From: Cinclus cinclus
Lineage: Eukaryota > Chordata > Aves > Passeriformes > Cinclidae
Assembly (NCBI RefSeq): GCF_963662255.1
Contig: NC_085046.1
Span: 49,987,797-50,051,796 of the forward strand
DNA: 64,000 bases
Direction: 5' to 3'
Shown piece after piece: positions 37,701 to 50,914 of this stretch (positions within the stretch are counted from its first letter, which is position 1; each line of letters starts with the position of its first letter). The notes beneath the pieces were generated by a model. The model was not told the DNA's origin. It saw only the letters and a list, made by a program, of their open reading frames with translations, and ran no database searches. The position numbers and the translations under genes were made by a program.

Positions 37701-40700
37701 ATATTTGAGAATTCCTTTTATTTGAAATAAAATTATTTTATGAATCAAAACGCTTTTTAAAATTAACAAGAGAGCAGGGAGACTTATAAACCTGAAAAAT
37801 GACAACTTGAAGATGCCACCAACTTTACTGATGAAATACAGGGACACTGGGAATAAAATAGGAGCAAGAAGATGGTCACCACCATAGTCTATTGAATTGT
37901 TTTTAATAATCAGTCTTAATACAGGAGATAGGATTTCAGTAAGGTCTATGTGTCTTCCATAATTTTTGCAGTACAATTAATCTGAGAGAAATCTCAAAGA
38001 ATATCCTAAAGTAGGAGAGAAATAATTTTAAAATTTGTTTTGACCTGCTCGACTTATTTATTCATTATTTTCTTAGCAAGAAAGCATTGCTATTTTTCAG
38101 TCATTGACAAAGATGATAGGCTATTCTATTATCATCCTTAAATCGTAATTCCTAGCAAGAATTACAAAGTTTGAGACAAAGATCCTTAAATACACTGAAT
38201 TGAGAGGAAATTTTTTGTGTGTTTTTTCTTAAAATATAGGTAGACAGTGAACAGGTAGATGAACAGGTAGATAATAAAAGAATTACTGAAGATAGCATGA
38301 CAAAAAAACTATCAAACCTTTTTTCCTCTTTTTCTGAGCATTTGTTCATATGGTTGCACTATCTTGAATAAAGTTAAATCTTTGCAATAGCAATACTATA
38401 AACATTGGAATTGTTGATTATTTTTCTTGTACTCACTGGAATCCATACAGGATACAAAACACAGTCAACTCACAGAGGATGCCAAGTGATTTGATATAAT
38501 GGGCAACTAGATAACCTTTCTTTTGTGCAGATCCTACTGTACTATACACAATCTGCATGACAGTACAAAGAAAAGCAGTCATTGACATTGGGATACTGCA
38601 TGCAAACCTGGCTCAATTATCTGTGTACTTTTCATTGAAATATATGGGTATACTCAGTTGCTCCACTTTGAAAATGAACCAAGTGGATGTTAGGAAGAAA
38701 TTCTGTGGGTAAAGCCTTACTTTTATCAGAGGAAAGACCTTTGGCAGACTTTCAGTTATCATGCATTATCCTTTCTTTACTATTTCTGCACTCACAAAAA
38801 TCTTGCTGGTATACAGATTTCTTGTACTGGAATATGATTGTGAACAACAGAATTTGCCATCAGGCCAAATATTAAGGTGCAGTATAAATAAGAGCATGGC
38901 TCAAGATGTTTAGGTTCAGTGAGAGTAGCTTGCTCTTTGCTTAGCATGGTAAAGGTTGATCTACATTGAGCACTACGTTGTGGCCAGCAATCCTCTCAGT
39001 TTCTCAGTACTCCTGCATTCCAAGACACTTTGCACAAAAAATTTTAAACAAACAAAATCAAACCCAAACAAACCGAAAATCCCTAACATTTGGAGATGTT
39101 ATTTTTAGATCTGTGGGTGAAAAAGCTGTCACAATGGTACAGAGCATCATCACAGATGGATTATTTTATGTGTTTTACAATTTCTTTTTGTCCTGTTTGC
39201 AATTTCAGGCTTTCCACAAAAGAAATTATTTCAGTATCTCTTCCAAACATTCTTGCTACTCGACACAGTGCTTTGCAAAAAAAACCCAAATGACATAAAC
39301 ACAGTTCATGCCATAGGGAATGGATGATTAAAAATAAGGGAAGCTTTGATCTCTTACTCCTGTGTCATTCAACAGTAGCACCACTGTAAATACTATTAAG
39401 ATTTTACAAAAGTGTATATGAAATCAGATTATGTTACAAATATCAGAGGTAGAGACAGAAAGAGACATCAAAGAGGAATTAAAAGAGAAAAAAGTGTTAA
39501 AAGAAATTTTTAGATGAACCAATGCAAGCAGAAAGCAGATTATTTATTCTAAGGTGATGGGAGAAAATATATCTTTAAACGATATGTAATGTTCCAAAAT
39601 ACAAATATTTTTTGTGAATGCAATTTAATCTAGATACAATACATTCATTATAGCCATGAATCTAAGGAAGTGCTACATCATTTTAAAAATAGCTCCACAG
39701 ATCTTAAATATATCTTGAATTAATGAATTTGTAAAATCTATCCTCTAAGTAATGTGTATCTAATTAGACATCTGTATTTTAAACAAAGCATCATTTTTTG
39801 CTGTCGTGTCAGTGCACAGGATCTTAAAAGGCTGCAGGTGAAACCCCACTTTTAGCTGTGGAGCATATATTTGCTTTACAGAGTGGATGTTGACTACCAA
39901 AACATTCTGAAGCAGTGTAAACTTCCAATGGAAATGGGTAAAACAGGTCCTTTCTATGGTAACTGAGACAGGAACACGCACTAATTTGCTGCTGCTTTCT
40001 GAAACTGATTATGGTTCAGCAGCTAAATTGGTAACTGCTTCCAAATCTTTAGTTGCTGCTTCCAAAAAGCTGGACTGAATTTCAATCTTTTGTATCTTGT
40101 TAACAGCTCTATCTTTATCATTGCACTAAACAACAAATGCCCAGATTCAAAATTTAATTTCCACCAGTAGAAATGGTAAGCATCCTTTCATCTTGTTTTT
40201 TGAAAAACGGCAGATCCACTTTTTCAGAAAATATGGTTATTGATTTTTAAAATCAATAAATCCTATAAATCAAATTAAGTATCTTTCCTACTTATTCTAA
40301 GAATATTAGGAAGTGATCATGAATCATTTTTGCTGACAACACAAATTTCCTGAAAACAGAATTTATTGTCCATATGTCTTTTCAGTAAAGTGTCTATCTT
40401 ATGGAAAATCAAAGGATAATTACTCTTTTTTGTCTTCTCACACTGAGTAATTTCACATTACTGAATATTTCAAAAGATGTATCAGAAAATGATCTTGGTC
40501 CAGTCATTCATTCTAAAAGGAAGGAGGTCATCTCCCTTTATATAAACATATATATGGATATAGATCTCCACAAAGAAATCTGCAGGTACCTACGGCATGT
40601 ACAACAGGCACATACAAGCAGAAAATTTAAGAGGACAATGAATTCTTCTCCCCCAGATTATAGTGGCAATGCTGCTGAGTGAACCCAATTTTATAATAGG

Positions 40701-41158
40701 CTGTACTTTTCTCGTGCTCCCTTTAAGCTTTAGTAAACCCTAACACCGTCCTCATATACACCCAGGCAATGTTGGAATTGTTTTATCATTCAGAAATATA
40801 TGCAGAGTATGAAGCCATCGGAGTTGATTCATGGAAAAAAATGTACATTACAAAGAAACATGGAAAAGTAGAGAAAACGCATGTGGAATTATTCACAAGG
40901 TGAAAAGGGAAAGTATTTCAGGCAGTCTGTTTCAGACACAATCTAGAAAAACACTTTTAATAGACTGATTTGATAAATAGCATCTAGCATGAATGCATAA
41001 AAAGTACAGTAAAAAAATACTCAAACATATTCCTGGAACAAGATGTATCTGGGGCAGCTCATACCTCAAATAGTCATACATATATTAATAATCACACCAT
41101 ATCCATGCTCCATATTCTGTTTGTATGTGTTCTGTTGTGTTCCAGAGGTTTACCTGAA

Positions 41159-41181
41159 CTCACTAGGAAAAGCCTAGTGAG
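41159..41181. other. Perfect 9-bp stem hairpin
   Basis: CTCACTAGG and CCTAGTGAG are perfect reverse complements separated by AAAAG. No T-run follows, and this is vertebrate DNA, so it is not a bacterial-type terminator. The role is unknown. Confidence 0.8.
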
Positions 41182-44100
41182 GGGTGGGATCTGACAGCAT
41201 TACTAACGACAAAAAACAACTCTTACAAAACAGTTACAGACATTGACTGATGACTGTTTAAAGAGGGTAGAAATCTTTCCAGATACATAAGTTATAGCTC
41301 AATGCCCCAGGCTGTCAGGGTGAAATGTAGGAAAGCCTAACTCTAACCTTCAGATGAAGGGTAAAACCCCAGCCTCAAGAAATCAAACCTCATCCATGAA
41401 GACAGGGCAGGCAATGTTTCAGCAATAGTTGAACAGTTGTCATCTTATGATGCAAAACACAGGGCAATTAATGAAGAAAAGACCAAGATTATAATGGAGC
41501 TCTGTTTTATGCTCTAGAAATTTTAACTGTGTATGTATAGCTGGATTATTCATACAGTTCTTTCCGACACATTCATCTCAGGAATGGGAGTGAAGAAAGA
41601 CACTGAATATTTTTACTGCATATTTGCATAGGAAAAATATACTCAGGATAATGCAAATGCATTAAGGATATGGGTGAGGAGAAATTCTTGATAAGACACA
41701 GAATGATACACCACTCAGATCCATTTTGTCTGAGAAATTAATAAACTAATGTGTTTTGGTCATTCACCAGGAAAGATAACTTTTCCGGAGAACAACCTGG
41801 GTTTGTGAACAAGCAGTGTCTGCAATAATTTCTGTGAAAATATTAACCATTAATGATTCTAAACCATTTTTATAAAACATGATACAATAAAAGCAGTGGG
41901 GGAAATATTGACTTCCTCTAACTTTATTTTAAGAAATAAAAATAATGAATCTTTTCCCATAATAGGTAGATCACATTCACATAGAGTGAGGGTATGAGAA
42001 ACAATTGGTTTGGAACATTCTGCTAGAATTGCAAAGTCAAAACTCATATGCATAACTTTTTCTTTAAAAGGCATAGCAAAAAAACCTAGAGTTCACTGCA
42101 CTGTAGTTACAGTTTTCATAGAGGTTTTCTAATATTCACAAGGCTCTTATCAGCTACTACTATTTCTAACACATACCAAAGCAACATGTATCCTTTTTTA
42201 CTTTAGTGATACTGGATTAAATCTAATTCTGACAAAATAGCAGAGAAAACTTGGAAAATTAGTAGAAATAGTTTACCAGCTAAAAGAATGATACAGATTG
42301 AGTAAAATTAGGAGACTCAGTGATTGCAGTATCAACAAACTAAAAGAAATTTGTAAGAGACAATCACAGGGGCAGAGCAAAACAGAGATGAGAGAAGGGT
42401 GTATTAACAACTGTCTGGGAAAAAATGGCCTCAAGATAATAATTTATCTGTCTACCATTTACCTAAGAGGACTGATGTGTATTTAATAAGAAACATTTAG
42501 CATAAGAATTATTTTGGTATTATATTTCTGTCGTATGGCAACATAATGATGACTAAAGGAAAAAGAAATCTCTTAAAACTAATGGTTTCCACTTCTAGGA
42601 CAAGAACATGTAGATTAGAGGGGAGCAAGTTTGTTATTCTTACTACCCTTGTACTTTAAAAATCACTACAAGTTGAAATCAGCTTTTCTAGAACATTGAG
42701 AAGAAGGGGCCGATCAATATTACTAAGGCTGGACAAGTTACACGAACAGCTTAGGGGCATGCTTTCTGGAAGAAGATTGAAAACAGAATGATGAAACCTG
42801 AGCAAGTTTTAGAGAGACTTCCATTCATCACTGTAGTACTGCAGAAGTCCCATTTCTCCCTCAGTCTGTTTTTCAAAACCTCTTGTTAAGTAGGAATTAT
42901 ATCTGCTTCTGCTACTCCAGGTCAGTTAATATGTAGTGATGACAAAGTTCACAAGTTCATTAAACTCTGATTTGGATGGCTACTGAGGAAAAATAGCATA
43001 TTGCATTTTTAAACTTTGCTTTTATCCCAGTCTATGATAAATCTTACTTCGTACTGGTATTATGATTGCATTATTCTAACTGAAACAACCAAGCATCAAA
43101 TTAAGATTTCCATTTCACCTGTTTAGCTCCTAAATTCATGAAGCTGTTGTCTCATTTCCTCCAGAGACAAAGAGGCATGGAACGCTAATTCATGTATGGC
43201 AGTAACTCTGCTCTATGTTTTTCATATGCTGCCTGCAGGCACAGTGAATAGGACTAAAAATTGAAACAAAACACCAAAAGATCTTGGTCTGTTCTCTGTA
43301 TCTATGCTTTTAGCTCCCACTCTGATTATTTGTTACAGTTCTTATACTCTGGGAAATGACAGACACAGATAACTGTGAATGAAGCAGCCCTTCTCCCTTC
43401 AGGGTTTCTTTCCCAGGGTAGGAGGAAGAATGGCAGAACCAGCATGTGGTTCCCTCCCCTTTTCCTAGGCAAAGATTGGTGGCCTATGGAAAATTTCATA
43501 CCAAGAAAGTCACAAGTGGGTATTATTAGGAAGGCACATGAAAAGAGTGGATGAAGACGTACAATTTTATTAACTAACATTTTACATTCTATGAATATAT
43601 GGCATCGCTGTTCTCTGTATAATTTTGTTTTTTACAGCAAAGAAGGGAAGCTTCTTTTTATAACTGCAAATTGATACTATATATCACACTGCCTCTTTCC
43701 ACCTCATTAACCAGTGGGCACAAAAGACTTTATTCTGTCTCCAAACTCCTGTTTGCACAAAAGGGAAATGTCTTATCACCTCCCATATCAACTGGAAAGT
43801 ATATGGGATTCAAGAACCCTGAAAACAGACAGCTTTCTGCATGTTCTGAGTACTAAACATATTATTATCCTCTCAAAATGGATGTTTCCAAGGGAACAAC
43901 CAGAACAGAGGATATGAGAAATGTAACTGTGAAAGAGAAAAACAACCTCCAAAAATATGCACTTTTTTTAAAATTTAAACATATTTAAATTATTATTAGG
44001 TTGCAGTTATGATCCATGTACTTACTATTTAATTTGTTTATTAACTGCCACAGTTACTTGAATTGCCAAGATTAAGCATCTATCATGATGATAACTTCAT

Positions 44101-44973
44101 ACTCACAAAGGAATTACTATTCTAAAAAAACATATCTAAATAGACAATAAAAAGCATCAATCTCATGCTGGTAAAAACCAAAAACAACAAACAATCCTGC
44201 TACAGTCAGAGCAAATCTGTACCAAAATCAGAGGCCTAAAGGCTGTGAGACAACTGCAGACACTGCAGAATCCTTGCTTGAAAACAGTTTCCTCAGAAAT
44301 GGATGGTGTGCCCATAATTTTACTGTTTCTTGTGATAAGATAATATATTTTCAGCAGAGGTGTCTGGTTTTGCACTTCCTTAAGAATGTCACCAAGCTAT
44401 CTTGACTAATTTTGTCTTTTGGATAATCTTTAATGAGGCTTTGAAACAGACCCCTAGGTTTGAACATAACTTAAAACACATTGGGCTGCAAGTTCAAAAC
44501 AAATTTTAAAAACCTCAAAGCCAAAACAGTAAAGACAGAAAATCACATTTCCAGATAGCCTTTGCTGATTACTAGACAAGGACTGTTCATTCATCTTTGA
44601 GCAGAAAGTTGAAGCAGATGACCTTCTGCATTACCTTCAGACCTGAATTATCCTATAGCCTTATGAGATTCCTAGGTATGTTTTCAGAAGTCACTTATGA
44701 CTTCTTTTACATGGAACTTCTTATTACTATCTTCCCTTAGACTAAGTAGAAAGGCAGTGGCATCATTATCTGTAAAATAATTCTTAATCCCTTTTGTCAG
44801 CAATGATTTTAAACAGTTTGCTAGGATGTACATGTTGTTTTGCTGAGATGAAATCTCATTATTAAGGAAAAAAGACCTGGACATGAAACAATAAAGTCTT
44901 AAAGCCTAAAACTCATAACAAATAATGAGAATTCTTTGTACAGACTAATTTTCATGTATACCTCTGAAATCAC

Positions 44974-45022
44974 ATGAGAATTCTCATTGAGTGCTGACAA
45001 TGAGAATTCTCATTGAGTGCTG
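44974..45022 (+). repeat. 26-bp tandem duplication of a palindrome-bearing unit
   Basis: The unit starts with the perfect 14-bp palindrome ATGAGAATTCTCAT followed by TGAGTGCTG. Copy one is 44974-44999 and copy two is 45000-45022 (last three bases missing). The shared 23 bases are identical, so the duplication is probably recent. Confidence 0.92.
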
Positions 45023-45032
45023 TGCCTGCAGC

Positions 45033-45062
45033 AAAAAAAAAAAAAACAAAACAAAAAACCCC
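45033..45062 (+). repeat. A-rich tract after the duplication
   Basis: A run of 14 As followed by CAAAACAAAAAACCCC text. It lies 10 bases after the 26-bp duplication. No retroposon is recognisable upstream. Confidence 0.8.
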
Positions 45063-47760
45063 ACCCCACAAAACAAGCTTATTAATATGAAGGCTTTCCT
45101 CAAAAACAGAATTTTGATGTAGTTTCTGTTTCATACTGAAAATGATATTTAAGCTGTTATTAGCAGTAGAATCAGTGGAACTGTATATATCTCTACCTTG
45201 TCAGGAAACATCACAACAATAAGCAGCAAAAGGCGTAGTCCACTTACAGCTAATAATTGCCTGTCATTAATAGATCAACGAACAGCTTGAGTCCTGATTT
45301 GTTTAAATATGTTTACTGAGCAATTTCTCCCTAGGAAGGAGCTATGTTGTAAAGCAACAGGATTCCCAAGAGACAAAAAGTGAAAAACGAATTGCTTAAC
45401 TATCTTCTCCGTTTTCTCAGCTCTCTTTGATGCACTTTAAAACAAAAGGACCCTTCTATCCTAAGTGGTTATTGAAACATCTGAAATGTGCATGTGTAAA
45501 CATCCCAGCCTAGAAAAGCACCTAAAGTCAAGGCCATAAACGCTATCCTGATCCCACAATGCTAATAGAGGTTTTATTATTGGCTGCAATACCATAAAGT
45601 TCTCACTTCTTGAGGAGTACAAAATCTCATTTTTAATTTTTTTTTAGATTTCTCTGTGGGGGAACCATACTGCAGTGATTTATATACAAAGCTCAGTGGT
45701 GGAAGATGCCACATGAGTGCTTCGTGCTGTGCTGTGAGATGAATAGGGTGTCATAATATATTCAGCAAATATGGCAATCCTCCAAAACAGAGAAAGGCAT
45801 GAAAAATTACTTCTTAGTTTAGAAACCATACACTGAAGCCAAGAACACATAGAAAGAAAATGTATTGGCCTCTTTCCCACTAACACACAAATCACTGTGG
45901 TTCTATGTGTACAAACCATTACAGGTGTTATGCAAACACTGCAGTGTGATTTTTTTTGTTACTGTCTGGGTAAAAATAATCTTTGTTGCTTCTTTCTCTC
46001 ACTTAAAAGGAAAAAAAACCCAAACCCACATTATAGAACATATGTTGAAAATAATTTTCCAGGCCAAAAAAAAGGATTATAAGGGATTTCTAAGAGAAAT
46101 TACTTTTCCATATGAAAGTTGAAAACATGAAGAAGGAGATAGTGTAACATATGCTCAAAATTTTCTAAGAACCTCAAAAAAATATAAGTATTAGGAACTG
46201 CTTGTTTCTTAAAAAAAATCAGTAAGTTATTATTTTGTGCGCTGCTTAATTGTCCTTGAAATCTAGAAGCTAGGGTAAACAACTGCAATTACAGTAGATG
46301 TTTATTTTGTTATAATTTAAACATATATTAACAAGTACAAATTGGTCCTGAAATAATAGTCTTATACATATCAAGAAGTAGAATCTAACACTGCAGTCTG
46401 TGCAAACTATGAGCTTTATAAGCACAGTGTCTCCAGCTCTATTACCAAATAAACTTGCCTTCTAAAGACCTGCCAAAGCTACATTCATATACAACTTTTC
46501 AGAAGCACCTGCAAGTAGGGAGCTTGTATCCATCAGCAGAATGTAATCAGAACACTTCTAGTTATGAACATAATTCAGGATCCTATACATTAAGGCCCAA
46601 AAAGGAACAAATAATTTTCCACATTGCAGAGTCTCTGTGCCACACTAAATTAAGCAAAATAACTTCAACAGAGACGAACCATGCATTAGAAATAGCTAAA
46701 AAGCAGCAGGGAAGATGGAGAGGAGTAACAAGCATTACATTGTCCATTAACTAATGGAATGCTTATGGAAATAGGAGTGAGATACACATGCATTCCAAAT
46801 GAATACTTATCTATAGCACCATAAGAAAATATACAAAAAAAAATATGAGGGAAAGCAACCTAAAGTACAACACTGTAAGCATGCAGCCATTAAATTAATC
46901 TGAAATGCATTTGAATTGCTTGCAATGAACTAAGTTCACAAACATGAAAATGTGTTATATGTTTCCACTTATAAACCAGTCTTCCCTAAGGACCATTAAG
47001 ATTTATTTAACATCAAAATCTATCATACACAATTAGAGCATATATAAAGTACTTGCTGCATATTAATAGATCTTTTAAAATACAATTCTTTTGTGTGCTA
47101 ATTCTGGAACAACTAATACTTTTGTCTTTATTGGTTACAGGTAACATTTGTTGAGGAGGAACATACATAAAGGGTCTCTTCCTCTTCCTGCTGAATAAAA
47201 CTACGAAGCAAAAGAAGAATCTTATACTCAGTCTACTTGTAGATAATTGCATATAGTTTCTCAAACAATTGCATTACTGACTATGCCATTCTCTACAATG
47301 TATAAGGCATCTGATTATATACAAATGCTCTGCATTTAAGAAACTGTTTCAAAAGTGTTAGTGGAAAAATTCTAACCTTCATTCAACCAATGCCCTTGCA
47401 GACCATAGCATATGAAAACTGACAACCAGAAAAACAGGATGAAGTTCAAAGCAATTTTTCAATGCCTCTATTGATTAAACTTTAAAGGCTACTGTGTTTA
47501 CCAAATGCCACCTGCTTTAAGGAGCAACAGATCTGAGATGAGAGCACACAAACACTTGGTGCAATACCAATCATTTTCATAGCAAGCAAACAGGCAAAAT
47601 TTCCTAAGAAAATGTCTTCCATATTTTCACCCTCTTTGTAAACTTTAACAAAGAAGAACAAAGAAGCATGTTCAATGAATGGACTTACCTAACAGGAGTA
47701 CCTATTAAATTCTCGAGATAAAGCTCTTTAAAACCATATTTAATGGATATCCCATTCTCA

Positions 47761-47766
47761 GCCTAC
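47761..47766 (-). other. Splice donor of the CNTNAP2 exon
   Basis: On the minus strand the exon ends CCAG and the intron opens GTAGGC. This is an acceptable GT donor with G at -1, A at +3 and G at +4, though +5 and +6 are only G and C. It splits the codon after its first base, which matches an Asp codon completed by the next exon. Confidence 0.75.
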
Positions 47767-47967
47767 CTGGTGTATTCAGCAGCCGGGACATCTTGCAAGA
47801 ATAGGAGATAAACTGCTCACAGTATTCAGCACTACTGGTAATGGCAGAAATCTGGTCCATTGTTGCACTGTAGTTGAGCTGCAGGACAGATAACTTCTCC
47901 AGGCTGCTGCCTCCCACAGAAGTCTGCATTTGCAGATCATGGTACACAGTTGTCCATACTTTATCCT
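47767..47967 (-). CDS. CNTNAP2: Internal exon of contactin-associated protein-like 2 (Caspr2), fibrinogen-like region
   Basis: CNTNAP2 encodes a single-pass neurexin-superfamily adhesion protein that pairs with contactin-2 and gathers Kv1 potassium channels next to the node of Ranvier. Read on the minus strand, this 201-bp exon begins with the last two bases of a split codon (likely Glu), then DKVWTT, a stretch with [23 protein letters not shown] and [10 protein letters not shown], and ends with one base of the next codon. Both ends are therefore phase 1. From memory, human CNTNAP2 has nearly the same text here, with NTPD across the next junction, which the final G would allow. CNTNAP4 and CNTNAP5 diverge more at the DLQMQT and MDQISAIT blocks. 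Two cysteines typical of the fibrinogen-like fold are kept (EYCEQ and SYSCK). An NYS sequon is present that I do not recall in the human protein. The exon stands alone, as expected for a gene spanning megabases. The open frame runs past both splice sites, but those extensions are intron. Family assignment is firm; the paralogue choice is strong but from recall. Confidence 0.87.
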
Positions 47968-48005
47968 CTGAAAGAGAGGGCAAGAAGGACACACAGTGGA
48001 ATTGA
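47968..48005 (-). other. Splice acceptor and polypyrimidine tract of the CNTNAP2 exon
   Basis: On the minus strand the bases just before the exon read CCTTCTTGCCCTCTCTTTCAG. This is a strong pyrimidine tract ending in the AG acceptor at 47968-47969. A possible branch-point A lies about 40 bases upstream in an AT-rich stretch. The site fixes the exon's 5' edge and gives a phase 1 intron. Confidence 0.8.
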
Positions 48006-49510
48006 ATTAAAATAAATTTAGGTCTTTGGCAAAAGGTAAAAGTGTTCGGCAAGATATTTGTTAATGTGCTAGTGGGGAAGGAGGGTACTGCACACAAAAG
48101 GTTGTCATGTGACAGCATAGTTCCAACAATGAACCGGTGAAGGGAAGAAGCTCTGATCACCTTTATGAAAAGATACCAAATATACCATGTAAGAAGTCTT
48201 CCTTAAATAACTGATGCCTACAGTTACATATGGAACTAATAAGGATTAAGTTTGATCAGAAAGACAGAAGCTTGATGCCCTAAAGATTCAAAGTCTTTAT
48301 GTGAAGGACATACACTTTGCATGGCAAATTGCTGTGGGCTGGGGAGCAATACTGCTTTAATAAAGTAGTAGTAAAGTAACCACAAGGATGCACCAGATTC
48401 TCATGTGATTACATAATTTAGCAATTAATACTGAAATGTTTCCACATTTTTTACCCAGGATGTGTTCTAGGGTAAAAAAAATTACTGCTTATTGAGATTT
48501 AAATATTTTAAAACAGCAGCACCGTATAATTTGGCTTATTCTGGTTATGATGTAGATAGCACTGATAGGAACTAATTGAAGTAGAATGGAAATACAAAAT
48601 CTTCTGTTTAGTTGTGAAAAGGTACAAAGAAGGAGGAAAGACAACTTCAATTTTTTTGATAAGAAATACAGCAATATTTGCCAAATCTCAACACCTCCAA
48701 CAAACTTTTTTGCAGGGTCATGCAAAAAGTGTGTTATATCCAGCCCAGAACAATGCCTGTATGCATTATATTTCTTCAAACTATTGAACAGCAATTCACT
48801 AGAAATGTTACTGTGATCCATTTGTCAGTAGTTACCAGTGATGATTTAAGATGAGATATTGTAATAATGAAACAATGCATTCTACATTCCTTTTGTAGCA
48901 AGATTTGTTGAAGTTGGAAGGTAGTTTAGAAAGGAAACAAAGATAAGGCACAGAAACTTTGCTGTTATAAACCAACCATCTATTTTTCTTAGAGGGACAT
49001 TCCACTGAACCAAAATGAAAAAAATATTATCTGAGTAATATAGGACTTCAGAATGAAAACTATGAAGATGCAGTCAATATTATTGATACTGTCTTCCTGT
49101 AAGAATGCTATTTATCACTTAGCTGTGAAGAATTTTAAAATTTAAGTTGACTAGGTACCACTCTAAAAATCCACTATATCTCAGCTGATATGTACTACTC
49201 ATATAATGCATCTCACATAGACAAGGACAGAAATAAGTCAATCATCAAGTAAATAAACCACAGAAAAATCTCTTTTCTCTATACATTAACCTGAAACACA
49301 TCACCACAAAACTTCCTAGAAGTGGATCAGATATTGTCAATAACATTTGTCATCTAAGATTCTTTCACATTTTAAGTTGTTTTTCCATTTTTCTTTTATT
49401 TTTTCTGCCTTATATATTCCTATTACTGAGGGCAAATTAAAAGAAATCTGTCTTTGAGTAAAAAATGCAGAACCTTAAAAAACATCACTAACAATCTACT
49501 CTGGGGTGTT

Positions 49511-49537
49511 AAACTGGCTCGTACGAAAGCCCAGTTT
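49511..49537. other. Hairpin with an inner CpG palindrome
   Basis: AAACTGG and CCAGTTT form a perfect 7-bp stem. The loop contains the palindrome TCGTACGA with two CpGs, rare in this AT-rich intron. The function is unknown and chance is possible. Confidence 0.6.
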
Positions 49538-50895
49538 CCCAAATGAGTTAGGCCTTTGCCCCAGCTGTTCTGTCAAGCAACACCACTGACCACAGTTGTC
49601 CTTCAGAGATGCAGAAACAAAACACACCATGCTGCTAACTTTGCTGCATTTATCACAAAAACATACTCTCCAGGGAGATCACCTGGCATTTTCTGAGTGT
49701 ACTAAATCACCTGACAGATGTGCCTTACAGCGATAAACCCCATAAAATGTAGTGCATTGCAGTATGTTTGAAATTCCTCTATGTAAATCTCTTGCCTGTT
49801 AATGCAAGTCTCAGTCATTCTAAAACTTGTGGACTGCACTTCAGTATTTTAACCACATGGAAACACTTTGCCAAACTGACACATACTCAAAAGTGTTTCA
49901 GTACTTCTTCACCAAGTTCACAGGAACGTGCTCACATACACTGATGAGTTGGGTGAGACCCAGAGTAAAGATAGCTCTCCACATTATGATTATCCTTATC
50001 TCCAGGATTCTGTACTCTGTCTTATTTTCCAGTCTTAATTTTTACTAGTGTCATTTTGAATTATTATTTTGAATTATATGGAATCATGTGGACCCATGTG
50101 TTTGCAACTGATATGGTGTTAAGTCTTTCTAATCAAATGTTCATAAGCAAGGCAGAAAAATCCTCCATAGGCTGTAACCATCACCAGCCAAATGACATGA
50201 AATTCAGCAGATGAGGCAAGATGGTTAATATTTTAATATTCACATCCTTAGTCCAAAGCTCTTTATAACATAATATTCTTGCATTGAAGAAAAGAAATTA
50301 AAAGATCAGGAGAAAGAAATCCTACTCCCAAGTACCAATAAAAATTTGTAATTGTCACCTGTCAAATTATATAGAGAATATAATCTAGTTTTGTTAAGAG
50401 CCTGGGATGGAAGTTTACTGCAGATTCATTTTCAAGAAAGGATTAAGATAGTTTATACATTCACTGACAGAAACCTCACATTTTTGGCATAAAACACTGT
50501 ACATGTAAGAACAGAAAAGTGTCAATCCAGAATGCACTGGGATAGTTAGAGCCTCATATTGGATTTTAGATCCAGCAAACTCTCCTAGACTAGCCACTAA
50601 GAAGGTATGGGAATGTGACCACAGATACAAATTATGTTAGGCAGTATGTTTGGAAAGGAATTTTCTTATGGATAACATATTCTAGTCAATATACAGCCAC
50701 TTCCCTTCCAAGTTAGGAAGTTTAATCTTTACTGTGGCACACTGTACTAAAGATGATGGAAACCTACTCCTGCTGGTCAAATGTATCCACTGAACAAATT
50801 CAGGACCTTTCTGTCAAAATACAAGTATTACATAATAGTTATAGGCATCATAACAGTTCAGCACTTATTGCACCTTGTAATAGATCTTTTTATCA

Positions 50896-50914
50896 ATATA
50901 CATATATATATATG
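50896..50914. repeat. Short AT dinucleotide repeat
   Basis: About nine alternating AT units interrupted by one ATAC. Confidence 0.7.

Larger units (their letters stand above)
32911..47760. other. Presumed CNTNAP2 intron directly downstream of the exon
   Basis: AT-rich non-coding DNA. On the minus strand it follows the exon's donor site. I looked for the next CNTNAP2 exon, which should carry a TWWVG-like motif, and did not see it. Contents are a candidate conserved block (34540-34720), a hairpin (41159-41181) and a duplicated palindrome (44974-45022). ORFs reach 130 codons (37584-37976, minus) without recognisable similarity. Confidence 0.6.

Noticed and set aside
37584..37976. 130-codon minus-strand ORF
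   Set aside because: It is a hydrophobic-looking translation of AT-rich DNA with no recognised family and no splice sites of note; a plus-strand ORF overlaps it.
41159..41181. Hairpin as a transcription terminator
   Set aside because: Hairpin terminators are bacterial. The surroundings are vertebrate intron and no T-run follows the stem.
47705..48160. 151-codon ORF starting at a Met upstream of the CNTNAP2 exon
   Set aside because: Only 47767-47967 is bounded by splice sites and similar to CNTNAP2. The parts outside are intron read-through, including the apparent start codon.
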